A stretch of 64,000 nucleotides of DNA from Rhodopseudomonas sp. P2A-2r. GTDB taxonomy: Bacteria > Pseudomonadota > Alphaproteobacteria > Rhizobiales > Xanthobacteraceae. Made by a program: the position numbers and the translations under genes. Within the stretch, counting starts at the first letter, position 1, and every line of letters starts with the position of its first letter. The notes below the pieces were generated by a model. The model had not been told where the DNA came from and ran no database searches. It saw only the letters and a list, made by a program, of their open reading frames with translations. The stretch spans positions 4,558,001-4,622,000 of the forward strand of contig NZ_CP110389.1 in the NCBI RefSeq assembly GCF_026015985.1, in the 5' to 3' direction. Below are positions 52,028 to 59,643 of this stretch, in pieces.

Positions 52028-52683
52028 GACTTTCCAAGCCTGTATCCCAGACCGCGCTCGGTCTCGATGACCTGCGGCCCGAGTTTCTTGCGGAGGCGGC
52101 TTACATGGACCTCGATGGCGTTGCTCTCCACCTCCGTATCGAAGGCGTAGAGCTTCTCCTCCAGCTGCGCTTTGGACAGAAGCTGACCGGGGCGCGACAG
52201 GAAGGCTTCGAACAGGGCCCATTCGCGCGCTGTTAGTTGGACGGGCTTGCCAGCAAGGCGGACGCTGCGCGCCGCAAGGTCGATATCCAAGGATCCATGG
52301 CTGAGGATCGGGTTTGGATTGCCGCTGTATCGCCGGGCGACCGATCCTATCCGGGCGGAAAGCTCGGCAAGATCGAATGGCTTCACGAGGTAGTCGTCAG
52401 CGCCCGCATTCAGCCCATCGATCCTGTCCGACACTTGGTCGAGCGCGGTCAGGATGATTACGGGCGTCACGTCGCCTCCCGCACGTAGGCTCTTCAGAAA
52501 GCTGATTCCGCGGCCGTCCGGCAGCATGAGATCGAGAAGGATCAGATCGTAAGCCGCACCGCGAATGGCGTCGACTGCCATGTCCAACCGCGTTGCCCAG
52601 TCCACCGACTGTCCTTCACCGGCAATCTGATCGCGCACTGCCGCGCCCAGAACCGTGTCGTCCTCGATAAGCAGGATACGCAT
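52024..52683 (-). CDS. OmpR-family response regulator (QseB/FeuP class)
   Basis: A 219-residue regulator. The receiver has acidic 'EDD' at 7-9, the phospho-acceptor Asp51 in 'LILLDLMLPDGRG' and the switch Lys in 'DDYLVKPFDLAEL'. A C-terminal winged helix follows ('LTAREWALFEAFLSRPGQLL' and 'SNAIEVHVSRLRKKLG'). ATG 52683 gives the classic 'MRILLIEDDTVLG'. It is divergent from the PepSY/cytochrome/DUF2271/ApbE cluster. An array of CTGAC and GTCAG boxes lies directly upstream, so it probably controls both sides. Confidence 0.93.
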   Translation of the reverse strand: MRILLIEDDTVLGAAVRDQIAGEGQSVDWATRLDMAVDAIRGAAYDLILLDLMLPDGRGISFLKSLRAGGDVTPVIILTALDQVSDRIDGLNAGADDYLVKPFDLAELSARIGSVARRYSGNPNPILSHGSLDIDLAARSVRLAGKPVQLTAREWALFEAFLSRPGQLLSKAQLEEKLYAFDTEVESNAIEVHVSRLRKKLGPQVIETERGLGYRLGKS

Positions 52684-52728
52684 CGCTCGTCTCGTTCCTT
52701 TCCCGATCGCCTTCCATGATCCGTCTAA

Positions 52729-52777
52729 CTGACGCAACGCTGACGCCGTCAGAGGCTGCGCGTCAGGCTCCTGTCAG
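52729..52777. promoter_or_regulatory. Dyad-symmetric CTGAC/GTCAG operator in the divergent promoter
   Basis: CTGAC occurs at 52729 and 52740 (11 bp apart) and GTCAG at 52762 and 52773 (11 bp apart), symmetric about 52753, with an extra GTCAG at 52748. The 11-bp direct repeats are the hallmark of OmpR-family dimer sites. The same layout recurs at 53762-53809. Confidence 0.65.
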
Positions 52778-52825
52778 CTTCACCTCGCACGATTTGCCTC
52801 AAGATGAGCATCTGGAGTTTGCGCC

Positions 52826-53140
52826 ATGAAGAAGGCATTGACAATTCTCGGCTTTCTCGCGGCTTTTCCGACTGGGACCGCAATAGCCGACAACCGCTGC
52901 TTTGTGCCCATGACAGAGTGGCAGCCGCGAGAGGCCGTGCAGCGCTTAGCACAACAAAACGGCTGGAATGTTCGCCGCATCAAAATCGACGATGGCTGTT
53001 ACGAGATCGACGGCAGTAACGCGGAGGGGCGCCGCATCGAAGTGACAGTGCATCCCGCAACGCTTCAAGTGATCAAGATCGAATACGAGGACGAGGGCGA
53101 TCGTCCTCGCCGGAAACGCGAAGGGGGCGGCCATGACTGA
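52826..53140 (+). CDS. PepSY-domain periplasmic protein
   Basis: A 104-residue exported protein. The signal peptide is 'MKKALTILGFLAAFPTGTAI' ending 'ADN'. One PepSY module follows: 'MTEWQPREAVQRLAQQNGWN' (helix) and 'VRRIKIDDGCYEIDGSNAEG' with 'RRIEVTVHPATLQVIKIEYE' (strands), then an acidic/basic tail. Two cysteines (Cys25, Cys59) could pair. PepSY proteins next to two-component systems and b-type cytochromes are common and may modulate sensor or electron transfer. The stop overlaps the start of the cytochrome gene by 8 bp. It follows the first copy of the operator. Confidence 0.88.
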   Translation: MKKALTILGFLAAFPTGTAIADNRCFVPMTEWQPREAVQRLAQQNGWNVRRIKIDDGCYEIDGSNAEGRRIEVTVHPATLQVIKIEYEDEGDRPRRKREGGGHD

Positions 53141-53689
53141 TTCCTCGGCGCGTGGCGCAGCCCAAGTGGACAACGGGATGTCCGGCAAGATGCGGGTCTG
53201 GGACCCGTTGGTGTACGTATTTCATTGGGGCCTCGTCGTCGCGTTTGCAGTGGCCTGGCTGACTGCTGAGGAGCTCTTCACCGTTCACGAGATCGAGGCT
53301 ACGCGGTCGCGTGCCTGGTCGCGTTCCGCCTCATCTGGAGCCTGGTCGGCAGCCGCTACGCGCGCTTCGTCCAGTTCCTGAAAGGCCCGGGAACAACGCT
53401 ATCCTATCTCGGTGACATGGTGCGCGGAAAGGAACGGCGCTACCTCGGCCACAATCCCGCCGGCGCCGCCATGATCGTGGCGCCCGCATGGGCCGACGAC
53501 GATGGCGATCGCGGCGAAGCGGAAGGATCGCTGAAGGAGGTCCATGAGACACTGGCGAACCCGATGCTTCTGCTCGTAGCGCTGCATGTCGGCGGCGTGG
53601 TGCTGGCGTCCTTCCGGCATCGCGAGAACCTCGCCCATGCAATGGTCACCGGCGACAAGCGCGCACCCGGTCCTGGCGACATCGCCTGA
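53133..53689 (+). pseudogene. Cytochrome b561-type di-haem membrane protein, frameshifted and with a short third helix region
   Basis: Restored by one G near 53298 (GAGGCTACG to GAGGGCTACG), the frame reads 'WDPLVYVFHWGLVVAFAVAW', 'HEIEGYAVACLVAFRLIWSL', 'SRYARFVQFLKGPGTTLSYL', 'GHNPAGAAMIVAPAW' and, near the C-terminus, 'EVHETLANPMLLLVALHVGG' with 'RHRENLAHAMVTG'. Haem-ligand histidines are in 'FHW', 'VHE', 'VHE' and 'LHV'. Compared with the family, the helix after 'NPAGAAMI' is missing or shortened (usually about 20 hydrophobic residues, here an acidic 'ADDDGDRGEAEG'). It would pass electrons between quinone and periplasmic partners. Confidence 0.8.
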
Positions 53690-53728
53690 TCAACGGAGCC
53701 CCAAGGCTGATCGGGACTTATCGCCTTT

Positions 53729-53760
53729 GGCCCCGCTCTCACCGGCGGGGCCGTTTTCTT
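53729..53760 (+). terminator. Rho-independent terminator after the cytochrome gene
   Basis: GGCCCCGC, an 8-base loop and GCGGGGCC, followed by GTTTTCTT. It separates the PepSY-cytochrome unit from the DUF2271 unit. Confidence 0.9.
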
Positions 53761-53761
53761 C

Positions 53762-53809
53762 CTGACGGCAAGCTGAAGCGGAATCCCTCCGCCGTCAGTA
53801 AGTCCTCAG
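53762..53809. promoter_or_regulatory. Second CTGAC/GTCAG operator, upstream of the DUF2271 operon
   Basis: CTGAC at 53762 and CTGAA at 53773 (11 bp apart) face GTCAG at 53794 and CTCAG at 53805 (11 bp apart), symmetric about 53785/53786. This repeats the arrangement at 52729-52777 almost exactly and lies about 45 bp before the gene at 53855. Confidence 0.65.
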
Positions 53810-53854
53810 GTCGGTTCTTCATAGTGGTCACAGTAGACGAAAGGAGACCCTGCC

Positions 53855-54214
53855 ATGAGAAAGACCCTGACACTTCTTGTCGCCACCACGGCTCTGACGG
53901 CTGCCATTGGCGTCCCTGCCTGGAGTGCGATGCAGCCCTCGGTTGACGGAAGCCTTAGGCCCATCGCCGCGCTCTTCGAAGATCGCGCGAAGGCGATGCC
54001 GCTCGTCCTCGTCAGTGGCGAGGACGGCGATGACGACCACCGCTACCGCAAAAGCTCCCAGCGCGGTCACGACGACGTTGATCATGATGATGATGACGAT
54101 GACGGCCGCAGCAGCCGCGGCGGGGCGGGTAATCCTGCGCCCGCGGGCATAGTCGCACCTCCGCAGAACGGGCTTTTCGGGAACGGCGCTCCGCCGCAGG
54201 TCCAGGTGAACTGA
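53855..54214 (+). CDS. Small exported Asp-rich protein
   Basis: A 119-residue protein. The signal peptide runs to 'VPAWSAM' (about residue 26), then 'LRPIAALFEDRAKAMPLVLV', a histidine/aspartate-rich tract ('HDDVDHDDDDDDGRSSRGG') and a Pro/Gly-rich end 'PPQNGLFGNGAPPQVQVN'. The acidic tract may bind divalent metal; no domain is recognised. AAAGGAGACC lies 6 nt before ATG 53855. It is the first gene after the second operator and 37 bp upstream of DUF2271, so it is probably part of the same operon. Confidence 0.75.
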   Translation: MRKTLTLLVATTALTAAIGVPAWSAMQPSVDGSLRPIAALFEDRAKAMPLVLVSGEDGDDDHRYRKSSQRGHDDVDHDDDDDDGRSSRGGAGNPAPAGIVAPPQNGLFGNGAPPQVQVN

Positions 54215-54251
54215 GCCTCTTCGAAGCAACACTCATACAAGGATCAAAACG

Positions 54252-54722
54252 ATGAAGCCGCTGCTCGCAGCACTCTCCCTGACCACGGCGCTGACGGTTC
54301 CTAGCCTCGCGATGGCGCGGCCGGTCACGCTGACCACGACACTCAACAACTATGGCGGCGATGGCGCCTATCTCGCGCTCTATGTTAGGGACTCGTCCGG
54401 CAAGTATGCCGGCAGCCTCTGGATGGCCGGCAGAAAGTCGAAATACTACCAACACCTGACCGACTGGTACCGTGCAACCAACGGCGATAATGTGCAGGTC
54501 AACGGCATCACCGGCGCCAGCATCGGGACTGGCCGGACGCTGAAGATCACACTCGACCTTGCAGATGCGCTCTTTGACGCCGGCTACACCCTGCACATCG
54601 ACGCAGCTGTCGAGAACATGCGCGAAAGTCCGAACGAAGTGGCGGTGGCCCTGACGACGGCAGGCGCGGGCAAGCCTGTGAAGGGGCGCCGCTACGTCGC
54701 CAACTTCTCCTACGGCATGTGA
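54252..54722 (+). CDS. DUF2271 periplasmic protein with a flavinylation-type motif
   Basis: A 156-residue exported protein (signal peptide 1-22, 'SLAMA|RP'). The DUF2271 beta-sandwich reads 'NNYGGDGAYLALYVRDSSGK', 'SLWMAGRKSKYYQHLTDWYR' and 'FDAGYTLHIDAAVENMRESP'. Residues 85-92 are 'GITGASIG'; TGAS fits the S/T-G-A-S/T core to which ApbE attaches FMN, so Ser90 is a candidate site. DUF2271 proteins occur beside PepSY flavoreductases and ApbE in proposed extracytosolic flavin systems, exactly as here. CAAGGATCAAAACG precedes ATG 54252. Flavinylation itself is inference. Confidence 0.85.
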   Translation: MKPLLAALSLTTALTVPSLAMARPVTLTTTLNNYGGDGAYLALYVRDSSGKYAGSLWMAGRKSKYYQHLTDWYRATNGDNVQVNGITGASIGTGRTLKITLDLADALFDAGYTLHIDAAVENMRESPNEVAVALTTAGAGKPVKGRRYVANFSYGM

Positions 54723-54734
54723 GGAGACGAGGCC

Positions 54735-56940
54735 ATGATCCGTGCGTTCCATCGCTGGCCGGGTCTTCTGGCCCTCGCTCTCACGACCATCCTCAGTCTG
54801 AGCGGTGCGGCCCTGTCGATATTCCCTGCGGCTGAGCGAATGACTGCGCCGCAGGCCGAGGCCGACCTGACGGTCGCCATCCTGGCCCAGCGCGTCCAGG
54901 CAGTCTATCCGGGCGTTGAGCAGATCCGTCGGTCGCCCTCGGGACGGATCACGGCCTACCGGATCGATCAAGGTGTACCAGGTGCCGCCGTGATCGAACC
55001 CGCTACCGGTCAAGGAGTGGCCTCAGCCGATCGAAACCCAGCCGAACGCTGGCTCACAAACCTTCACCGCTCGCTGTTCCTCGGTGACGGGGGCGCATCG
55101 CTATGGCCGCCGGCGCGGCGGCGATGCTCATCCTGTCGCTCAGCGGTGTGGCGCTGGTCGCGCGGCGCGCGGGCGGCTGGCGGCGCTGGTTCTCGCCACT
55201 GCACGGGCCATTGGCCGGTCGCCTCCATGTTGAGATTGCCCGCATCGCTGTCTTCGGCCTTGTCCTTTCGTCGGCCAGTGCGTTGTGGATGACGGCCTCC
55301 ACCTTCGATCTGCTACCCGATGGTGGCATCAAACCGGTCCTCCCGGTCGATACGAGCGGGAAAACGGGCGTGGCGCTCCACCGTATAGCAGTTCTCGGCA
55401 GTACGCCCGTGGCCGAGCTGCGCGAACTGAGCTTTCCCAATCCTGACGATGTGACAGACGTTTTCAGGCTGAAGACGGACCGCGGAACCGGCTATCTCGA
55501 TCAGGGCACGGGAACGCTCCTAAGCTGGGCCGATCAGACCGGGTGGGAGCGTGTTTCGGAAACCATCTACATGCTGCATACCGGACAGGGTGCCGCGACA
55601 CTCGGCCTTGTACTGGGGCTGATGGCGCTTGGCGTGCCCACTATGGGTGCGACGGGCATGCTGATCTGGCTTGCTGGGCGGCGCGGGCGGCCCCGCATCC
55701 GTGGCAACCAACCAGCCGGACGGGCCGGGACGATTTTGCTTGTCGGCAGCGAGGGCGGCAGCACCTGGGGCTTCGCCACGACACTCCATTCTGCGCTGAA
55801 GCAAGCCGGGCAGAGCGTGCACGTCGCTCCCATGTCAGCCTTCGCGCCGGGCCGCTATGGCCGAGCCGAGCGGATCATTGTGCTGGCCGCGACGTACGGC
55901 GACGGCGCGGCGCCTGCTTCGGCTAAGGGTTTCCTCGACCGGCTGAACGCGGCCGATCGCGCGCCTAAAGCCCCCTGGCCGTTCTCGGCTTCGGCGACCC
56001 GAGCTTTCCCGCCTACTGCGCCTTCGCCAAGGTTGTCGCTGCCGCGGCCAAGGCCAAGGGCTGGCCAGAACTCCTGCCCCTCGACACGATAGACCGCCAG
56101 TCTCCGCAGGACTTCACGCGATGGGGCCGCGCTCTTGGGCAGGCGCTGGGGATGCGTCTTGAGCTGTCGCACCAGCCCGTTCTTCCAGTGACGGAGACGC
56201 TGACGCTCGTCTCGCGCCGCGACTACGGCGCTGAGGTGCAAGCACCGACGGCGATCTTGCGCTTCGCCCTGCCGTGCACGAAGCTCTGGCAACGGCTGGT
56301 GGGGGCGGGCTTCGCGCGCTTCGACGCGGGCGACCTCATCGGGATCCTGCCCGAGGGCAGCCCCGTGCCGCGCTTCTACTCGCTCGCCTCCGCGCGCCGA
56401 GACGGCTTCATCGAGATCGTAGTCAGGAAGCATCCCGGCGGCCTTGCGTCGTCGCAGCTGACCGCGCTCGAACCAGGCGACACGGTGACCGCCTTCCTGC
56501 AGCGCAATCCGGTCTTCCAGCCCGGCCGAGGTCGCGCGCCCTTGATCCTGATCGGCGCTGGAACCGGCATCGGGCCGCTCGCGGGCTTCGCGCGCGGCAA
56601 CGCGCGCCGGCGGCCCCTCCACCTCTTCTTCGGTATGCGTCATCCCGACAGCGACTTCTTCTACGGCGAAGAGTTGCCGGGCTGGCGGGACGACGGCCGT
56701 CTGACCCGTCTGGTCACGGCTGCCTCGCGCGGAGCGCGGCCCCACTACGTGCAGGATGCGCTGCGAGGTGATGCCACTCAGGTGGCGAAACTGATCCGCG
56801 ATGGCGCCCGAGTGATGGTCTGTGGCGGACGCGATATGGCCGCTGGCGCGGCCGACGCGCTGGCCGAGATCCTCGCGCCAATCGGGCTCACGCCTGCTGC
56901 TCTGAAAGCGGAGGGACGATATGTCGAAGATGTCTACTGA
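54735..56940 (+). pseudogene. PepSY membrane protein fused to flavodoxin and ferredoxin-reductase domains, two frameshifts as given
   Basis: Restored, about 735 residues. The N-terminal PepSY_TM part has four helices ('HRWPGLLALALTTILSLSGA', 'AMLILSLSGVALVARRAGGW', 'IARIAVFGLVLSSASALWMT', 'GLVLGLMALGVPTMGATGML'). A flavodoxin domain follows ('ILLVGSEGGSTWGFATTLHS', 'IVLAATYGDGAAPASAKGFL'), then an FAD/NAD(P)H reductase ('PRFYSLASARRDGFIEIVVR', 'LILIGAGTGIGPLAGFARGN', 'VCGGRDMAAGAADALAEIL'). The breaks are near 55100 (G5, expected G6) and 55972 (C5, expected C6). It should move electrons from cytosolic NAD(P)H across the membrane to periplasmic flavin or haem partners. The end overlaps apbE by 20 bp. 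Earlier annotations of such proteins read 'sulfite reductase flavoprotein'. Confidence 0.88.
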
Positions 56941-57901
56941 GCAGGCGCGCTTCGCTCTGAATGGCCCGACCATGGGCACGCGCTGGTCAGCGCTGTTCTT
57001 CGCGGGGCAGAACTTCGACCCGGACCCGCTCCGCTCTGCGCTGCAGGCGGCCGTGGACGAGGTAGACACCCAGATGTCCACTTGGAAGCCCGACAGCGAC
57101 CTGATGCGCCTCAATGCGGCGCCCGTGGGCGCTTGGGTCGCGGTGCCCGAGCGCCTGAGGGACATCCTGCGGCTTGGTCTGGAAATCGGGCGCGCTTCAG
57201 GCGGGGCCTTCGATATCGGTATGGGAGATGCCGTGACGGCCTGGGGCTTCGGACCGGACGCCGGAGGGTCCGACCGCGTCCGGGCAGCGATGGCGAAGAC
57301 CCGCGGGCCCGCGCATGCAGCACTGGAGATCTACGAGACGCACATCCGCAAGTCCGCGCCAATCGCGATCGACCTCAACGGAATCGCCAAGGGATACGGG
57401 GTCGACCGGCTGGCCGAAATTCTCCGCAAAAACGGGCTCGTCGACGCCCTCGTTGGGATCGACGGTGAGATGCGTGCGCTCGGGCTGCGGCCAGATGGAG
57501 AGGCATGGACCATAGCGCTCGAGGCGCCGGACGCCGAGCGCCGGACGCCCCATTCCATCCTCGCGCTGCAAGACGCTGCCGTTGCGACATCGGGTGACTA
57601 CCGCCACTGGGTCGAGGTGCAGGGGCGGCGCCTGTCGCATACCATGGACCCGAACCGTGGCGCGCCGCTGCTCGCTTCGCCCGCTTCCGTAACCGTCGTG
57701 GCCCGCACCTGCGCCGAGGCTGATGCCTGGGCGACAGCGCTCATGGTGCTCGGCCCCGAAAGGGGAACTGCATTCGCAAGAAAACAAAGGCTCGACGCCC
57801 TGTTCCTCCTGCGCGAAGATCACGAAAGCGTCAGGGGCGTGGGAGTCGGGCGACTCTTTCCAGAAGAGCCAGCGGCGTTGACCCCTACCAAGGCCCGTTG
57901 A
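56921..57901 (+). CDS. apbE: FAD:protein FMN transferase ApbE
   Basis: A 326-residue flavin transferase that cleaves FAD and links FMN to Thr/Ser of periplasmic or membrane proteins. Conserved segments: 'NGPTMGTRWSALFF' at the start, 'DTQMSTWKPDSDLMRLN', 'IAIDLNGIAKGYGVDRLAEI', 'ALVGIDGEMRALGLRPDGEA', 'AVATSGDYRHWVEVQGRRLS' and 'HTMDPNRGAPLLAS'. No lipobox or clear signal peptide is visible, unusual for a periplasmic ApbE, so export or a cytosolic site is unresolved. It overlaps the flavoreductase gene and is the last intact gene of the operon; its likely substrate is the DUF2271 protein upstream. Confidence 0.92.
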   Translation: MSKMSTEQARFALNGPTMGTRWSALFFAGQNFDPDPLRSALQAAVDEVDTQMSTWKPDSDLMRLNAAPVGAWVAVPERLRDILRLGLEIGRASGGAFDIGMGDAVTAWGFGPDAGGSDRVRAAMAKTRGPAHAALEIYETHIRKSAPIAIDLNGIAKGYGVDRLAEILRKNGLVDALVGIDGEMRALGLRPDGEAWTIALEAPDAERRTPHSILALQDAAVATSGDYRHWVEVQGRRLSHTMDPNRGAPLLASPASVTVVARTCAEADAWATALMVLGPERGTAFARKQRLDALFLLREDHESVRGVGVGRLFPEEPAALTPTKAR

Positions 57902-57906
57902 CCCGC

Positions 57907-58114
57907 ATGAATCAGGAAAAACCGATCGCTTGAAGACCCAATTCTTTTTCTGGTCGCGACCGGCCTGATCACCGGTCTTGCATTCTGGTTCGCTGGAAAA
58001 GCCGACATCGCGAACGTTGTCCGGTTCGTCGGGGTTGTCCCCGCGCTCGTGGTCGAGATCCTGCGCAGCATCGGGCGCGGCGAGGTCGGGCTGGATCCGA
58101 TCGTAGCACGATAA
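57907..58114 (+). pseudogene. Heavy-metal P-type ATPase, N-terminal remnant
   Basis: After a short start 'MNQEKPIA' the frame shifts near 57930 and reads 'DPILFLVATGLITGLAFWFA', 'GKADIANVVRFVGVVPALVV' and 'EILRSIGRGEVGLDPIVAR' to a stop at 58112. The two helices followed by 'SI.RGEVGLD.IA' are the beginning of a P1B-type metal ATPase. Everything from the third helix on, including the DKTGT and phosphorylation domains, is absent. The remnant ends about 36 bp before the 51-bp direct repeat, so the loss of the rest may be linked to insertion of the adjacent segment. Confidence 0.65.
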
Positions 58115-58150
58115 TGCGCGAATTAAGCGTAGTTTGACTGGCGTTTCGGC

Positions 58151-58201
58151 CAACTACGGACATGCCGCTTCACCGCAGTAACCGACGCTTTGTGCCAATA
58201 G
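58151..58201. repeat. 51-bp direct repeat, left copy
   Basis: CAACTACGGACATGCCGCTT...TTTGTGCCAATAG, identical over 51 bp to 61387-61437. The copies bracket 3.2 kb. It may be a boundary of an inserted segment or a dispersed repeat. Confidence 0.9.
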
Positions 58202-58229
58202 TGGATAACTTCGTGCCAAACGCAGACTA

Positions 58230-58706
58230 TCATTCGTGGCTGTTAGCTGTTGACGGAACGACATATACGATACGCATCCCTTGCTCTTCAGTGTGATCTC
58301 GTAGTTCGACCGAACATCTTCGATTGGGATTGAAGGTAATTTGCAGGGCTTGGGCTGATTTCCACGCAACATTCCCTTTCATTTCATCGGAGGTCCCGCC
58401 CAGCGCAACGCAGTCGGATTGGAAAACCCTGTTGCGAGCCGCCCAAGCAGTGCCGTCAGCCTGTGCCGTTGCAACAACTCCGACGTACTGGTGCAATCCG
58501 GGTGCAAAGCCGGGTCCTCCCAGAAAAATGATTACTGCCTTATGTTGACCATCGGGCGCGAGAATACTGCTCACAACTTCGGCGCTACTTGGAGCCGTGT
58601 CGCGCGGGACAACAATCCACAATAAGGCATTAAATACGAGGTACAGCGCGCCAACAAGCGCGAGAGTACCGATCAATGCTAGCTTCGTGAAACGCGGGAT
58701 GGACAT
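58230..58706 (-). CDS. Membrane-anchored protein of unknown function (158 residues)
   Basis: 'MSIPRFTKLALIGTLALVGA' and 'LYLVFNALLWIVVP' form one N-terminal membrane helix (about residues 9-34), after which the protein is periplasmic. It reads 'VVSSILAPDGQHKAVIIFLG', 'GGPGFAPGLHQYVGVVATAQ', 'CVALGGTSDEMKGNVAWKSA' and ends 'MRIVYVVPSTANSHE'. The pattern of a lipoprotein-like head with 'S..GQ.KAV.F.R..GATT..S..V.V' is shared by small proteins in Proteobacteria whose function I do not know. ATG 58706 is the first start that leads straight into the helix. GC is lower than in the redox cluster. Confidence 0.65.
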   Translation of the reverse strand: MSIPRFTKLALIGTLALVGALYLVFNALLWIVVPRDTAPSSAEVVSSILAPDGQHKAVIIFLGGPGFAPGLHQYVGVVATAQADGTAWAARNRVFQSDCVALGGTSDEMKGNVAWKSAQALQITFNPNRRCSVELRDHTEEQGMRIVYVVPSTANSHE

Positions 58707-58884
58707 GGTTGAAACGCAACTCTTTTTGAAAGTGGGCAAGCTCGCATTTATATGCCTTAAACTTATCAACCTATCCAATTCGAGAAAGGCGCAATTTTAT
58801 AATTCGAGTCGAAGTCCGCTAAGGGTCAAATCCGGAAGCAGATGGCGCGATCATGGCTCTACGAGCCAATGAAGCAGTGCAGCC

Positions 58885-59259
58885 TCAGAAGAGCAAACAA
58901 GCTCGCTTATAGCGTCGAACGTCCGGTCTGGGGTCCATCACAGCGACCTCAGTCAGATCACCTGCCTTCCCCGCGAAGCGCCCGCAAGCCTGAACGACGA
59001 AGTCAATTACCGGCGGCACCTTTTCCGCCTCCCAATTTTCCACCTGCATCCGAATAATTTCGCCTGAGCACTCGCGCGATAAAGCGAGGACGCGTCCTGA
59101 TAAGAGCTTTGCCCCCGGTCGCGGTTTATCGCATGTCGTAAAGCGGTAAATCGCACGACAGTCCATCTGAAGGCATTCCGCGGCTCGCGCGGAAGCGGCG
59201 ATTGGCTCATCAATCGCGAACAGTGCGGCAAACAGCGTGAACGATACAAGTCGAAGCAT
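58885..59259 (-). CDS. Small exported cysteine-containing protein (124 residues)
   Basis: The signal peptide 'MLRLVSFTLFAALFAIDEPI' runs to 'AASARA|AE'. The mature part has 'CLQMDCRAIYRFTTCDKPRP', an OB-fold-like strand set 'KLLSGRVLALSRECSGEIIR' and 'MQVENWEAEKVPPVIDFVVQ', then 'ACGRFAGKAGDLTEVAVMDP'. Six cysteines in all. GGAGG lies 8 nt before ATG 59259. No family recognised. It shares the segment between the 51-bp repeats. Confidence 0.65.
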   Translation of the reverse strand: MLRLVSFTLFAALFAIDEPIAASARAAECLQMDCRAIYRFTTCDKPRPGAKLLSGRVLALSRECSGEIIRMQVENWEAEKVPPVIDFVVQACGRFAGKAGDLTEVAVMDPRPDVRRYKRACLLF

Positions 59260-59643
59260 TGCTGGCCTCCAGCCTGCTGAGCTTAGATAGTGCTTGGTTG
59301 CTGGCGAACATAAGACATGATGGGCATCGAGGACAAATGACCGCTCTGGGTCACTCGCGTCGATTTGACAGTGCGCGACGACTTCCGGACCATCCCCATC
59401 TGCAGACAATTTCCGAGCCAGTCGGCGCTTCGCATTTGTGCCAATTGCGGGAATAGCCTTGTCAATCACCCGCACATGTTCGTTCCGGCCAGTCCACTTG
59501 TGCTTCAACGAGCTGGCTCGCTGCACGTCGCGGCGCGATGCGGCGGCCACCAAGCGGAATCCTGAGAATTTGAGTCCTGCCGCAGAAAACATTATTCATA
59601 TATGCAGCCGAGGATTGTCTGCTCTAACCCCCGAAGGTGCTCG
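59260..59643. other. Gap before the propeller-like gene; repetitive-looking sequence
   Basis: About 380 bp without a convincing gene. The stretch around 59325-59400 (GACAAATGACCGCTCTGGGTCACTCGCG) resembles dispersed non-coding repeats I associate with Bradyrhizobium genomes. Several short frames here are shadows. Confidence 0.35.
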
